From: Lachnoanaerobaculum gingivalis
Lineage (GTDB): Bacteria; Bacillota; Clostridia; Lachnospirales; Lachnospiraceae
Direction: 5' to 3'
Length of the DNA stretch: 64,000 nucleotides
NCBI RefSeq assembly: GCF_003862475.1
Contig: NZ_RRCO01000004.1
Span: forward strand, 244,033 to 308,032
In this document: positions 18,121-26,189 of the stretch, piece by piece
Position numbering within the stretch: the stretch's first letter is position 1
Layout of the letters: each line of letters begins with the position of its first letter
The notes under the pieces: generated by a model
What the model saw: only the letters and a program-made list of their open reading frames with translations
Databases searched by the model: none
What the model was told of the DNA's origin: nothing
Translations under genes and position numbers: made by a program

Positions 18121-19207
18121 ATAACTTTAAATCGCCTGTCTTTACCAGTCCCATCTTTTTCACAAACATATGAATAACAGGAGTGATAACAGCCGGAAGA
18201 ACAAATGATATAAATATAAGTCCGATCCAGTCAAATGAGGTGATAGAAGCTTTGCTTCCGTTTGCAATATCGCTTACCCATCCGGTGTATACACCAATCT
18301 GCCCTACAAGACCGCATGTACCCATACCCGATGATACAGCAGCTCCGTTCATTTGCAACTTAAATATACATGTAGCAACAGGTCCTGTAATCATAGAAGT
18401 AATACATGGCGCAATCCAAATGCGAGGGTTCTTTACAATATTACCCATTTGAAGCATTGATGTTCCTATACCTTGTGAAATAAGTCCCGCCCATTTATTC
18501 TCAGGAAATGAGATAACAGCAAATCCGACCATCTGAGCACAGCAACCTGCCAAAGCGGCACCACCTGCAAGTCCTGTAAGTCCAAGAGCCGCACATATGG
18601 CTGCCGATGAGATAGGAAGTGTAAGTGCCACACCGACAAGAAGTGAAACCAGTATACCCATAAGGAAAGGTTGAAGGCTTGTAGCCCACATAATAACTGT
18701 TCCAAGTTTCATAGCGGCTTTTCCGAGAGTAGGAGCCAGTATGGCGGATAAGAAGATTCCGACAGATATGGTTACAAGAGGCGTAACAAGTATATCTATC
18801 TTAGTTTCTTTTGAAACCATTTTTCCTACTTCAGATGCTATAATAGCAACAAATAATACTGCCAAAGGTCCGCCTGCACCACCCAGTGCATTTGAAGCAA
18901 AACCTACAGTAATTAAAGAAAAGAGTACAAGCGGTGGCGTATTGAGTGCATATCCGATAGCAACAGCCATTGCCGGACCGCTCATAGCACTTGCCAGAGA
19001 TCCTACAGTATATTCAACCCCTGCAATAGTAGCAACCGTACCGGTAAGGAAAGAGATCTGAAACTGCTTACCTATGGTATTTATAATAGTACCTATAAGC
19101 AGTGAACAAAACAGTCCCTGTGCCATAGCGCCCAAAGCATCAATGCCGTAACGCTTGGCTGAAATTACAATATCTTTCCTTTTAAAAAATAATTTTAGCT
19201 TTTCCAT
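18119..19207 (-). CDS. PTS sugar transporter subunit IIC-like permease
   Basis: This 362-residue, Gly/Ala-rich protein has about ten membrane segments. The N-terminus (KRYGIDALGAMAQGLF), FASNALGGAGGPLAVL and FKLQMNGAAVSSGMGTCGLVGQIGVYTG are typical of the stand-alone EIIC_2 family. No EIIA or EIIB gene is nearby, so the partner components are encoded elsewhere or the protein works independently. The substrate is unknown. GGAGGG precedes the ATG on the minus strand. Confidence 0.8.
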   Translation of the reverse strand: MEKLKLFFKRKDIVISAKRYGIDALGAMAQGLFCSLLIGTIINTIGKQFQISFLTGTVATIAGVEYTVGSLASAMSGPAMAVAIGYALNTPPLVLFSLITVGFASNALGGAGGPLAVLFVAIIASEVGKMVSKETKIDILVTPLVTISVGIFLSAILAPTLGKAAMKLGTVIMWATSLQPFLMGILVSLLVGVALTLPISSAAICAALGLTGLAGGAALAGCCAQMVGFAVISFPENKWAGLISQGIGTSMLQMGNIVKNPRIWIAPCITSMITGPVATCIFKLQMNGAAVSSGMGTCGLVGQIGVYTGWVSDIANGSKASITSFDWIGLIFISFVLPAVITPVIHMFVKKMGLVKTGDLKL

Positions 19208-19432
19208 AGAAGCCCTCCATAGACGTGTGTTTTTGTTTCAATGTTTATTCTAGAATTAAACTGAAATTTGTCAAGAAAAAATATTTATTTACGGCTTATA
19301 AGCTTATTTTAAAATGTTCTAAATTGAAAAAAAATACATAGCGTGATACAATTTAGTCAAGATATATAGGCTGTGAAAATCAATTAGAAAGGATGAGTTT
19401 AGTGAGAAAATGTATTGTATTTTTAAGGCGAA

Positions 19433-19852
19433 ATGCTTATGAAAAAAAAGTCGGTTGAGTTGATTATAGCGTTTGCTATATGCAGTATAGAATTTATTAT
19501 AATAATTCTTATATTATGTATTAATGGATATAATTCTATAAAAAAACCAATAGGTAGTACATATTGTGCGGATCAAATCTTTGATGTGGTTAATTCAGAT
19601 GCTATTTCCTTTTTTGGTACTGATTTTTATGGAGGTGGGACATATATGGACACAAAGACCCGTGAATATAGAAACTATACAGTAGATCCCGGTGATAGTT
19701 TTTGTACGATAACGTTGGACAATGGTTCATATGCCATATATGATTATAAAAATACAGTTTGTGTTATTACACCCGGAGTAGGGATAAAGTATTATAAAAG
19801 AGTGGGAAATTCAAACGGAGCATTTGTTCTGCAAAAACATGATTATGAGTAA
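19433..19852 (+). CDS. small membrane-anchored or secreted hypothetical protein
   Basis: This 139-residue protein (or 137 if the ATG at 19439 is used) has one N-terminal hydrophobic segment and a hydrophilic domain with several Tyr and Gly and a Cys pair. It probably faces outward. AAGG precedes the start. I do not recognise it. It forms a pair with the DUF3796-like gene 41 bases downstream. Confidence 0.5.
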   Translation: MLMKKKSVELIIAFAICSIEFIIIILILCINGYNSIKKPIGSTYCADQIFDVVNSDAISFFGTDFYGGGTYMDTKTREYRNYTVDPGDSFCTITLDNGSYAIYDYKNTVCVITPGVGIKYYKRVGNSNGAFVLQKHDYE

Positions 19853-19893
19853 TCAATATATGAATAATCCGCGCTTAAAGAGGGAGGATTTTG

Positions 19894-20247
19894 ATGGAAA
19901 ATTTGGAGAATAAAAAAATATACAGATTTAAAAAAAATTTAGGATTTTTAGGATTTTTGGGATTTCTAGGATTTTTAGGATTTGTATTTGATTATATGGC
20001 GTTTTTTCATTTTTTTAGTTTTTATTGTTTTTTTTCATTTTTTTTTGTGAATGATACGCAGAGTATTAAGAATAAAGATGACAAAAGACATACTTTATAC
20101 AGAGGTATTTTGGCTACTATATTTACAGCCAATATAGTTATAACTAACAGTGGATATATACAGGATAAATACTCGGCTATGACTATTTTAATCAGTGTAG
20201 CTTTTGCTATAGCCGTTATAGCGGATGCTATTATTGGAAGAAGTTAA
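19894..20247 (+). CDS. DUF3796-like small membrane protein with GFL repeats
   Basis: I start this 117-residue protein at the ATG at 19894 (GGGAGG 8 bases before), not at the TTG at 19891. After a charged start it carries (LGF)-type tandem repeats, LGFLGFLGFLGFLGF, encoded by a 12-base repeat, then a Phe-rich stretch and two C-terminal membrane segments. This repeat style is typical of DUF3796 proteins, whose function is unknown. Repeat number could vary by slippage in frame. Confidence 0.65.
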   Translation: MENLENKKIYRFKKNLGFLGFLGFLGFLGFVFDYMAFFHFFSFYCFFSFFFVNDTQSIKNKDDKRHTLYRGILATIFTANIVITNSGYIQDKYSAMTILISVAFAIAVIADAIIGRS

Positions 20248-20325
20248 ATGTACTGAAAAATTTATTTAACATAATTTAAACATTCTGTATACGGAATCTA
20301 TTTTAAGCTTTTTGTTAAATGTTGG

Positions 20326-20353
20326 AGTGGGTTGATTTTCAACCCACTTTTTA
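20326..20353 (+). terminator. terminator before rpmG
   Basis: The perfect 10-bp stem AGTGGGTTGA / TCAACCCACT has a TTT loop and a following TTTTTAT. Confidence 0.8.
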
Positions 20354-20376
20354 TATCAAGAAAAAATATTTATATA

Positions 20377-20405
20377 TTGACGGCTATACTTGTATGTGAT
20401 AGAAT
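20377..20405 (+). promoter_or_regulatory. promoter of the rpmG-secE-nusG-rplK-rplA operon
   Basis: TTGACG, a 17-base spacer and TAGAAT stand about 75 bases before the rpmG start. Confidence 0.65.
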
Positions 20406-20478
20406 ACTTAAGATTAAGGATGCAAAGTCCTTTTTTTTTGGATTTTCAAGTCTAATTCGAACAATGGAGGTGGAGATT

Positions 20479-20628
20479 GTGCGTACAAAGATAACACTTG
20501 CTTGTACAGAGTGCAAGCAGAGAAACTATAATACGACAAAGGATAAGAAAAATCATCCTGACCGTATGGAAATTAAAAAGTATTGTAGGTTCTGTAGAAC
20601 TCATACAGTGCATAAGGAAACAAAATAG
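20479..20628 (+). CDS. rpmG: 50S ribosomal protein L33
   Basis: This 49-residue protein starts [17 protein letters not shown] and keeps both CxxC pairs (CTEC and CRFC), so it is the zinc-binding form of L33. The start is GTG at 20479, which follows GGAGGTGGAG. The longer in-frame sequence upstream is not coding. It is first in the conserved rpmG-secE-nusG-rplK-rplA order. Confidence 0.95.
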   Translation: MRTKITLACTECKQRNYNTTKDKKNHPDRMEIKKYCRFCRTHTVHKETK

Positions 20629-20636
20629 GAGTAATT

Positions 20637-20834
20637 ATGGCTGAAGGAAAAAGCGGAAAGATATCTGACTTTTGGAAAGGTATAAAGACAGAGTTTAAAA
20701 AGATAGTATGGCCTACAAAGGATGATATTATAAAGCAGACTATTGCTGTTATTTCATCATCTATTGTACTTGGTATAATAATATCAATACTTGACTTTAT
20801 CTTCAAATTTTTACTAAACTTTGTTCTTAAATAG
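20637..20834 (+). CDS. secE: preprotein translocase subunit SecE
   Basis: This 65-residue, single-span form has the conserved amphipathic helix FWKGIKTEFKKIVWPTKDD followed by one membrane helix. It is the small essential partner of SecY. Its place between rpmG and nusG is diagnostic. It starts 8 bases after rpmG. Confidence 0.95.
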   Translation: MAEGKSGKISDFWKGIKTEFKKIVWPTKDDIIKQTIAVISSSIVLGIIISILDFIFKFLLNFVLK

Positions 20835-20842
20835 GTGAAAAT

Positions 20843-21376
20843 ATGGCAGAGGCACAATGGTTCGTAGCCCATACTTATTCAGGCTATGAGAATAAAGTAA
20901 AAGTAGATATTGAAAAGACAATTGAGAATCGCGGACTTCAAGATCAGATACTTGAGGTTACGGTTCCTATGGAGACCATACTTGAAGTAAAAAATGGTGT
21001 CGAAAAATCGTCAGATAAAAAACTTTTCCCCGGATATGTTCTTATACATATGTATATGAATGATGAAACCTGGTATGTTGTAAGGAATACCAGAGGCGTT
21101 ACAGGTTTCGTAGGCCCGGGAAGCAAGCCGGTACCACTCACCGAAGATGAACTTGTAGCACTTGGCTATAGCGGTAATGCCGCTAAGCCTGAAGCAAGAC
21201 TTGAGGTTGACCTTAAGGAAGGCGATATGGTTACAGTCATCAGCGGAGCATGGAAGGATACCGTGGGAGTGATTACCGCTGTCAACGAAAAGAGGAAAAC
21301 TGTTTCTATTAACGTAGAAATGTTTGGACGCGAGACAAAAGTAGAGCTCGAGTTCACAGAAGTTAAGAAGATGTAA
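20843..21376 (+). CDS. nusG: transcription elongation/antitermination factor NusG
   Basis: This 177-residue protein has an N-terminal NGN domain (WFVAHTYSGYENKV...LFPGYVLIHMYM) and a C-terminal KOW domain (EGDMVTVISGAWKDTVGVI). It binds RNA polymerase and links it to ribosomes or Rho. It lies in the standard place between secE and rplK. Confidence 0.97.
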   Translation: MAEAQWFVAHTYSGYENKVKVDIEKTIENRGLQDQILEVTVPMETILEVKNGVEKSSDKKLFPGYVLIHMYMNDETWYVVRNTRGVTGFVGPGSKPVPLTEDELVALGYSGNAAKPEARLEVDLKEGDMVTVISGAWKDTVGVITAVNEKRKTVSINVEMFGRETKVELEFTEVKKM

Positions 21377-21406
21377 TTTATTACATAGTTGCATTTATTT
21401 AAATGC

Positions 21407-21434
21407 GTGGGAGGGAAATCCCCGAAATTACCAC
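21407..21434 (+). promoter_or_regulatory. candidate L1-binding leader before rplK
   Basis: GTGG (21407-21410) pairs with CCAC (21431-21434), and an inner GGG/CCC stem leaves an asymmetric internal loop. Many bacterial rplK leaders carry a similar mimic of the L1 site of 23S rRNA, through which L1 represses its own operon. The assignment is by position and shape. Confidence 0.5.
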
Positions 21435-21447
21435 AAGGAGGTGCCAT

Positions 21448-21873
21448 ATGGCAAAGAAAGTTACAGGATATATAAAATTGCAGATACCTGCAGGTAAAGC
21501 AACACCGGCTCCACCTGTTGGTCCGGCTCTCGGACAGCATGGTGTAAACATAGTTGAGTTTACAAAGCAGTTTAATGCAAGAACAGCAGATCAGGGAGAC
21601 TTAATCATCCCTGTTGTTATCACAGTTTATGCAGATAGAAGCTTTAGTTTCATAACTAAGACTCCACCGGCTGCAGTTTTACTTAAGAAAGCATGTAAGA
21701 TCGCTTCAGGTTCAGGTGTACCTAACAAGACAAAGGTAGCTAAGATTACAAGAGCTCAGCTTGAGGAAATCGCTACTCTTAAGATGCCTGACCTTAATGC
21801 AGCAAGTATTGACGCAGCTATCTCTATGATAGCAGGTACAGCCCGTTCAATGGGTATCACAGTAGAAGACTAA
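21448..21873 (+). CDS. rplK: 50S ribosomal protein L11
   Basis: This 141-residue protein begins [18 protein letters not shown] and carries the Pro-rich [15 protein letters not shown] segment that binds the GTPase-associated rRNA. The ATG at 21448 follows AAGGAGG. An upstream in-frame extension from 21403 overlaps the putative L1 leader and is not coding. Confidence 0.97.
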   Translation: MAKKVTGYIKLQIPAGKATPAPPVGPALGQHGVNIVEFTKQFNARTADQGDLIIPVVITVYADRSFSFITKTPPAAVLLKKACKIASGSGVPNKTKVAKITRAQLEEIATLKMPDLNAASIDAAISMIAGTARSMGITVED

Positions 21874-21890
21874 TTTAGGAGGTAATATAC

Positions 21891-22586
21891 ATGAAACACG
21901 GAAAAAGATATGTTGAAGCTGCCAAATTAGTTGATCGTAGCGTACAGTATGATGCAAGCGAGGCAGTAGCTTTAATTAAGAAGACAGCAGTTGCTAAGTT
22001 CGATGAAACAATAGAATTACATATAAGAACAGGTCTTGACGGACGTCATGCAGACCAGCAGATTCGTGGTGCGGTAGTTCTACCACACGGAACAGGTAAG
22101 ACTGTAAAAATCTTAGTATTCGCAAAGGGACCAAAGGCTGATGAGGCTTTGGCTGCCGGAGCTGACTATGTTGGAGCAGAGGAGCTTATTCCAAAGATCC
22201 AGAATGACGGTTGGTTAGATTTTGATGTTATCGTTGCAACACCTGATATGATGGGCGTTGTAGGACGCCTTGGTAAGGTACTCGGACCTAAGGGACTTAT
22301 GCCAAACCCTAAGGCAGGTACAGTTACAATGGATGTTACAAAGGCTATTGCAGACATCAAAGCAGGTAAGGTAGAGTATCGTCTTGATAAGACAAACCTC
22401 GTTCACGTACCTGTAGGAAAGGCTTCATTCAGTGAGCAGCAGCTTTTGGAGAACTTCCAGAGCATCATGGATGCCATCAATAAGGCAAAGCCAAGCACAG
22501 TTAAGGGTGCTTACCTTAAGAGCGTAGTCTTAACATCAACAATGGGTCCGGGAATCAGACTCAATGTTGCTAAGATTACAGGCTAA
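21891..22586 (+). CDS. rplA: 50S ribosomal protein L1
   Basis: This 231-residue protein has the L1 signature [21 protein letters not shown] in its second half and the standard length. It forms the L1 stalk and probably represses this operon through the leader before rplK. A terminator follows directly; rplJ and rplL, usual neighbours in many Firmicutes, are absent here. Confidence 0.97.
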   Translation: MKHGKRYVEAAKLVDRSVQYDASEAVALIKKTAVAKFDETIELHIRTGLDGRHADQQIRGAVVLPHGTGKTVKILVFAKGPKADEALAAGADYVGAEELIPKIQNDGWLDFDVIVATPDMMGVVGRLGKVLGPKGLMPNPKAGTVTMDVTKAIADIKAGKVEYRLDKTNLVHVPVGKASFSEQQLLENFQSIMDAINKAKPSTVKGAYLKSVVLTSTMGPGIRLNVAKITG

Positions 22587-22612
22587 TTAGCTAATATAAT
22601 AAAGACGCACAG

Positions 22613-22648
22613 ACTGCCATATGCTTTTAGAGTATGTGGCAGTTTTTT
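22613..22648 (+). terminator. terminator after rplA
   Basis: ACTGCCATATGC pairs with GTATGTGGCAGT, followed by TTTTTT. Confidence 0.8.
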
Positions 22649-22672
22649 AGTTGAAATAAATAAATAACACAT

Positions 22673-22710
22673 AGTACCTTGCAATATACAGTAGCGTATG
22701 TTATTATAAT
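22673..22710 (+). promoter_or_regulatory. promoter and probable PadR operator
   Basis: An imperfect inverted repeat AGTACCTTGCA / TATACAGTAGC (22673-22695) lies just before a TATAAT at 22705-22710. Many PadR-DUF1700 cassettes have such GTAC-centred palindromes in their promoter, which supports autoregulation. Confidence 0.5.
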
Positions 22711-22838
22711 CAAAGATAAATATTTATGCTATTTTACAAAACTTATTTTAGTTTATTTCATTTAAAAGATATGGGTTGAATTTTTCAGTCTGTAAATATT
22801 TCCTAGAGTAACAAAGATTTTATTAGAAAGGAAATACC

Positions 22839-23165
22839 ATGGTAACACAGTTTAAAAAAGGGGTATTGGAGCTGTGCGTACTGTCTCTTATAAGTAAAAA
22901 AGATTGCTACGGATATGAGATAGTAGAGGTGATTTCACAGGCGATAGAGGTATCTGAGGGTACGATATATCCCCTGCTTAGAAGGCTTATCACAGAACAG
23001 TATTGTACAACATATTTAAAAGAATCCAGTGAGGGACCGCCAAGAAAATATTATACTATCAGCAAATCCGGCAGGGAAAGATTTGAAAGCCTTAAGTCTG
23101 AGTGGAATAATTTTTCAAAGCAGGTCGATTATATAATTGATCTGAATATCACAAAAGGAGATTAG
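22839..23165 (+). CDS. PadR-family transcriptional regulator
   Basis: This 108-residue protein has the PadR winged helix: GVLELCVLSLISKKDCYGYEI, then VSEGTIYPLLRRL (recognition helix) and GPPRKYYTISKSGRERFESL (wing). It probably represses its own operon and responds to membrane or drug stress, as relatives do. It ends one base before the DUF1700 gene. Confidence 0.92.
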   Translation: MVTQFKKGVLELCVLSLISKKDCYGYEIVEVISQAIEVSEGTIYPLLRRLITEQYCTTYLKESSEGPPRKYYTISKSGRERFESLKSEWNNFSKQVDYIIDLNITKGD

Positions 23166-23166
23166 A

Positions 23167-23754
23167 ATGAAAAGACAGGAGTTTTTAGCTATACTTCGTG
23201 CCAATTTAGCCGGTATTGAAGAAAAAGAGTTGGAAGATATAATGTATGATTATGAAGAACATTTTACAATCGGCTTGGAAAAGAACAAAACCGAAGAAGA
23301 AATATCCGAAGCCTTAGGCAATCCTGTACATATAGCAAATGCATACAAGGCGGACAGCTTTATAAAAAAAGCCGAGACAAATCCCCGCCCCTACAATATG
23401 TTTAAAGCCATACTTGCCGGTATCGGACTCGGACTTTTTAATATAGCATTTGTTATAGGTATTTATGCCGGAGTTATAGGCATTGTTTTGGGACTTGGAG
23501 GTATTGCCCTGGGTATAAGTATTGCCGGAATTATTTTAATGATACAGCCTGTTTTTATTCTGCCATATGTAAGCACACCCTTTAATTTGACTCTTGAACT
23601 TGGAAGGTTGGCATGCTTTATATCGGGAATAGGTGCTTTGGCATTAGGGATAATGCTTATACTTCTCACCGTTTTTATATGCAGGCTTATATTTAAGATA
23701 ACAATTGCTTATATTAAGGCAAATGTTGAAATGGTAAAAAGAGCGGGTAAATAG
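23167..23754 (+). CDS. DUF1700 membrane protein
   Basis: This 195-residue protein begins with a helical domain (FLAILRANLAGIEEKELEDIMYDYEEHF...LGNPVHIANAY) typical of DUF1700/HAAS proteins and then has about three or four membrane segments. The family is almost always encoded next to PadR regulators. It is likely a signalling or regulatory membrane partner. Confidence 0.88.
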   Translation: MKRQEFLAILRANLAGIEEKELEDIMYDYEEHFTIGLEKNKTEEEISEALGNPVHIANAYKADSFIKKAETNPRPYNMFKAILAGIGLGLFNIAFVIGIYAGVIGIVLGLGGIALGISIAGIILMIQPVFILPYVSTPFNLTLELGRLACFISGIGALALGIMLILLTVFICRLIFKITIAYIKANVEMVKRAGK

Positions 23755-23782
23755 AAAGCTATATTTTATAAGAGAGGTATCC

Positions 23783-24658
23783 ATGAAAAAAATAAAAAAT
23801 TCCAATAATTGGCTTATTGTTTCGCTTATATTGTTTTTGATATTTATATGTTCGGCAATAAGTGTAGTTATATTGATCTTTAGAGCACCAAATATAATCC
23901 GTACTCCAAATTATGATAATGATTTTGAAGAAAAGAAAGTTATAACGGAAAATATTGATATTACGGGAATAGATATTATAGATGTAAAATGTGAAGTTGG
24001 AGAAATAGATATTGAGAAATACTCCGGAGAAGATGTAAGCATAGAGTATACTGCAAATGAAGATGCCAAGGTAGAATTACAAAAAGCAAATGGGATACTG
24101 ACAATTGATGTAATGTATGGAAAAATGTTCAAACTGAATCTTGATATTTTACAAAGTAATAATGTAATGCTGAAAATAAAGATACCTGAGAGCTATACTA
24201 AAGATATAACTGTTGACAATAATATGGGTGATATGTATGCAAAGGGTAAATTTACAAATGCAAAATTGATTTCGGATTTAGGTGATATAGAATCCGAGAT
24301 GGATGTGGATTATCTGGAGGTGGATATAAGTGCCGGAGATTCTAAAATATCGGGTAAGGTAAATTCATCAAGAGTTGAATCTTCCTATGGAGAAATTTAT
24401 TTTAAACCGTCTTTAGGTGAAAAGGGAGAACATACATTAAAGGCTGATGTGGGGGATATATTCCTGGAACTTGCACCTGACAGTGATGTTACCGTGGAGG
24501 CAAGAACCGCCTTAGGTGATATAAAAAATCAATTTGATTTCACCAATATTATAAAGGATGAGAGGAAGGATTTAGCTTCAAAATTTTTGGCATCCAATAA
24601 AAAAGGACAGAACAGAATAGTATTAAAAAGCGATACAGGTGATATCAATATCAAATAA
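23783..24658 (+). CDS. DUF4097 beta-strand-repeat protein
   Basis: This 291-residue protein has one N-terminal membrane helix and an exported beta-rich repeat domain with recurring motifs such as GDISVE-like turns: VGEIDIEKYSG, MGDMYAKG, LGDIESEM, YGEIYFK, VGDIFLE and TGDINIK. This is the DUF4097 adhesin-like beta-helix. It completes the PadR-DUF1700-DUF4097 cassette. A terminator follows. Confidence 0.88.
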   Translation: MKKIKNSNNWLIVSLILFLIFICSAISVVILIFRAPNIIRTPNYDNDFEEKKVITENIDITGIDIIDVKCEVGEIDIEKYSGEDVSIEYTANEDAKVELQKANGILTIDVMYGKMFKLNLDILQSNNVMLKIKIPESYTKDITVDNNMGDMYAKGKFTNAKLISDLGDIESEMDVDYLEVDISAGDSKISGKVNSSRVESSYGEIYFKPSLGEKGEHTLKADVGDIFLELAPDSDVTVEARTALGDIKNQFDFTNIIKDERKDLASKFLASNKKGQNRIVLKSDTGDINIK

Positions 24659-24670
24659 TAAATATAACAA

Positions 24671-24706
24671 AAGGTGATACTGCGATATGCGGCATCATCT
24701 TTTTTA
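24671..24706 (+). terminator. terminator of the PadR cassette
   Basis: AAGGTGATACTGC pairs with GCGGCATCATCTT with a few G-U pairs, followed by TTTTTT. The next 200 bases up to 24909 are AT-rich and hold no gene that I can see. Confidence 0.65.
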
Positions 24707-24909
24707 TTGGCTAAAATATTTAATACTTTTATTTTTGTTTAAATTAAGTGAATAGTTAAAAGTTAAATGAACATATATAGATAATTTGATGTTAAAACTT
24801 GAAAATATTCTATTTATATATTAACATATAAGTAAGAAAAGTAGAGTAAGAAGTTACGATGTGATTGTATTTACAACTGAATATAGTTATTTTGGTGAGG
24901 AAGTTGAAT

Positions 24910-25419
24910 ATGAAGAGAGATTACAGATTTTTAATTATATTTATTTGTATGTTTATAGCAGGATGTGCAAGATTAAAAAACATTGACAGTATAAATGCAA
25001 AAAAAATAAAAAATGAGGTTGATGAATACTATAGTAAATTTTCAGCACAGTCCATGCTTGGAAATATAAAAACAGTTAATAAACTTAGCACGGAATGGGA
25101 CGGGGAAATAACAAAGTATATTGATAAAGAGGATAAGGTATGCAGATGCAGTATCGTAGTTTTTGGAGAAGGAGGGAAATCAGAACTGGAATATTGGCTT
25201 TTATATAAGTATGTTTATGTGTCGGAATTAAAATAATATTATTCATATCCTATTTATATCGATTATACAAGACCGGTAGATATATTATACAGAACTCTTA
25301 ATGAATATATTATTTATAAAGACAAGGTTTACCTGCTTGAAGGGGGATACTTTAAAAAAACGGAAAATAAACTGCCGGTAAGTTCATTGGAAGAGATAGA
25401 TAAAGCGATGGAAGAGTAA
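24910..25419 (+). pseudogene. lipoprotein gene interrupted by an in-frame TAA
   Basis: The frame from ATG 24910 (GTGAGG and GGAAG upstream) gives a lipoprotein signal with a good lipobox (FIAGC, Cys near residue 18). It stops at TAA 25234-25236 after 108 codons. The same frame then continues without a stop for 60 more codons and ends at TAA 25417-25419. The downstream part (YYSYPIYIDYTRP...) has coding character. This looks like a single nonsense mutation in a gene of about 169 residues. The upstream part may still make a short lipoprotein. Read-through or a sequencing error are the alternatives. Function unknown. Confidence 0.7.
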
Positions 25420-25459
25420 AGTTTTTGCGGATTGATTTTATTTTTAAGGCGGTGTGATT

Positions 25460-26137
25460 ATGGAAACTGAGGCAGGGGTAACATTAAAAAATAAGCTAAA
25501 AAAGATAATAATAATAACATCTGCATTGTCATTGATATTTGTACTGATAGTATGCAAGGAGTTTTCAGAGAAAAAAAGGAAGGACAAAGCGTATGAACAT
25601 GAAAGCAAATCCATGGTTATAGCGACTTTAGCACAACTTCTGAGAGCGGATTTGAAATGTAATGATAATAGGGGAAATGAAAAGATAATTGAGAAGAGTA
25701 AAAATTTGACTCGTATAGTTGAGCAGGATATTTATGACTATATCGAGGGAAAAAAATACAGCCTTTATAATTATACAATTATAGAAGATGAAAACACACA
25801 GAAGTATATAGATATTTTTAACGACAATATGCAGCATATACGAATAAGCAAAAAGGACAGTAATGGAAATTTCACTCCCGCTAAAACTATATCGGAGGAA
25901 GAAGGGCTTGATGAGTTTAAGGAAATAAAGGACTTGGATGAGCTTATAAAGTATATGTATAAAAAAACGGAGAATGGTGCATACTATATATATGCTCTCG
26001 AGTTTATAGGAAGCGATAACTATGATTTTAAAGGGAAAATAATATATGAAAGAGACGGCATAGAAAATATTATATATGAGGATAGAGATATAAGAATATG
26101 GGATTTATTTTCCAAAATATGCAAAGATTATCAGTGA
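25460..26137 (+). CDS. membrane-anchored hypothetical protein
   Basis: This 225-residue protein starts at ATG 25460 behind AAGGCGGTG. One hydrophobic segment at about residues 15-35 is followed by a Lys/Glu-rich extracellular domain without a motif that I recognise. It stands between the broken lipoprotein gene and two LRR genes on the same strand, all predicted to face outward, so this is probably one surface-protein unit. Confidence 0.55.
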   Translation: METEAGVTLKNKLKKIIIITSALSLIFVLIVCKEFSEKKRKDKAYEHESKSMVIATLAQLLRADLKCNDNRGNEKIIEKSKNLTRIVEQDIYDYIEGKKYSLYNYTIIEDENTQKYIDIFNDNMQHIRISKKDSNGNFTPAKTISEEEGLDEFKEIKDLDELIKYMYKKTENGAYYIYALEFIGSDNYDFKGKIIYERDGIENIIYEDRDIRIWDLFSKICKDYQ

Positions 26138-26189
26138 TTTATATTGCAGTACGAAAAGGCAGTATATTTAAAACCAAGGAGATATGCTT

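Noticed and set aside
19393-19458. 21-codon frame upstream of and overlapping the 19433 gene
   Set aside because: It has an AAAGG site but no conserved features and overlaps the better gene start, so coding cannot be claimed.
20332-20478. N-terminal extension of L33 in the same frame
   Set aside because: It crosses the promoter and the preceding terminator; the GTG at 20479 with a strong ribosome binding site gives the standard L33.
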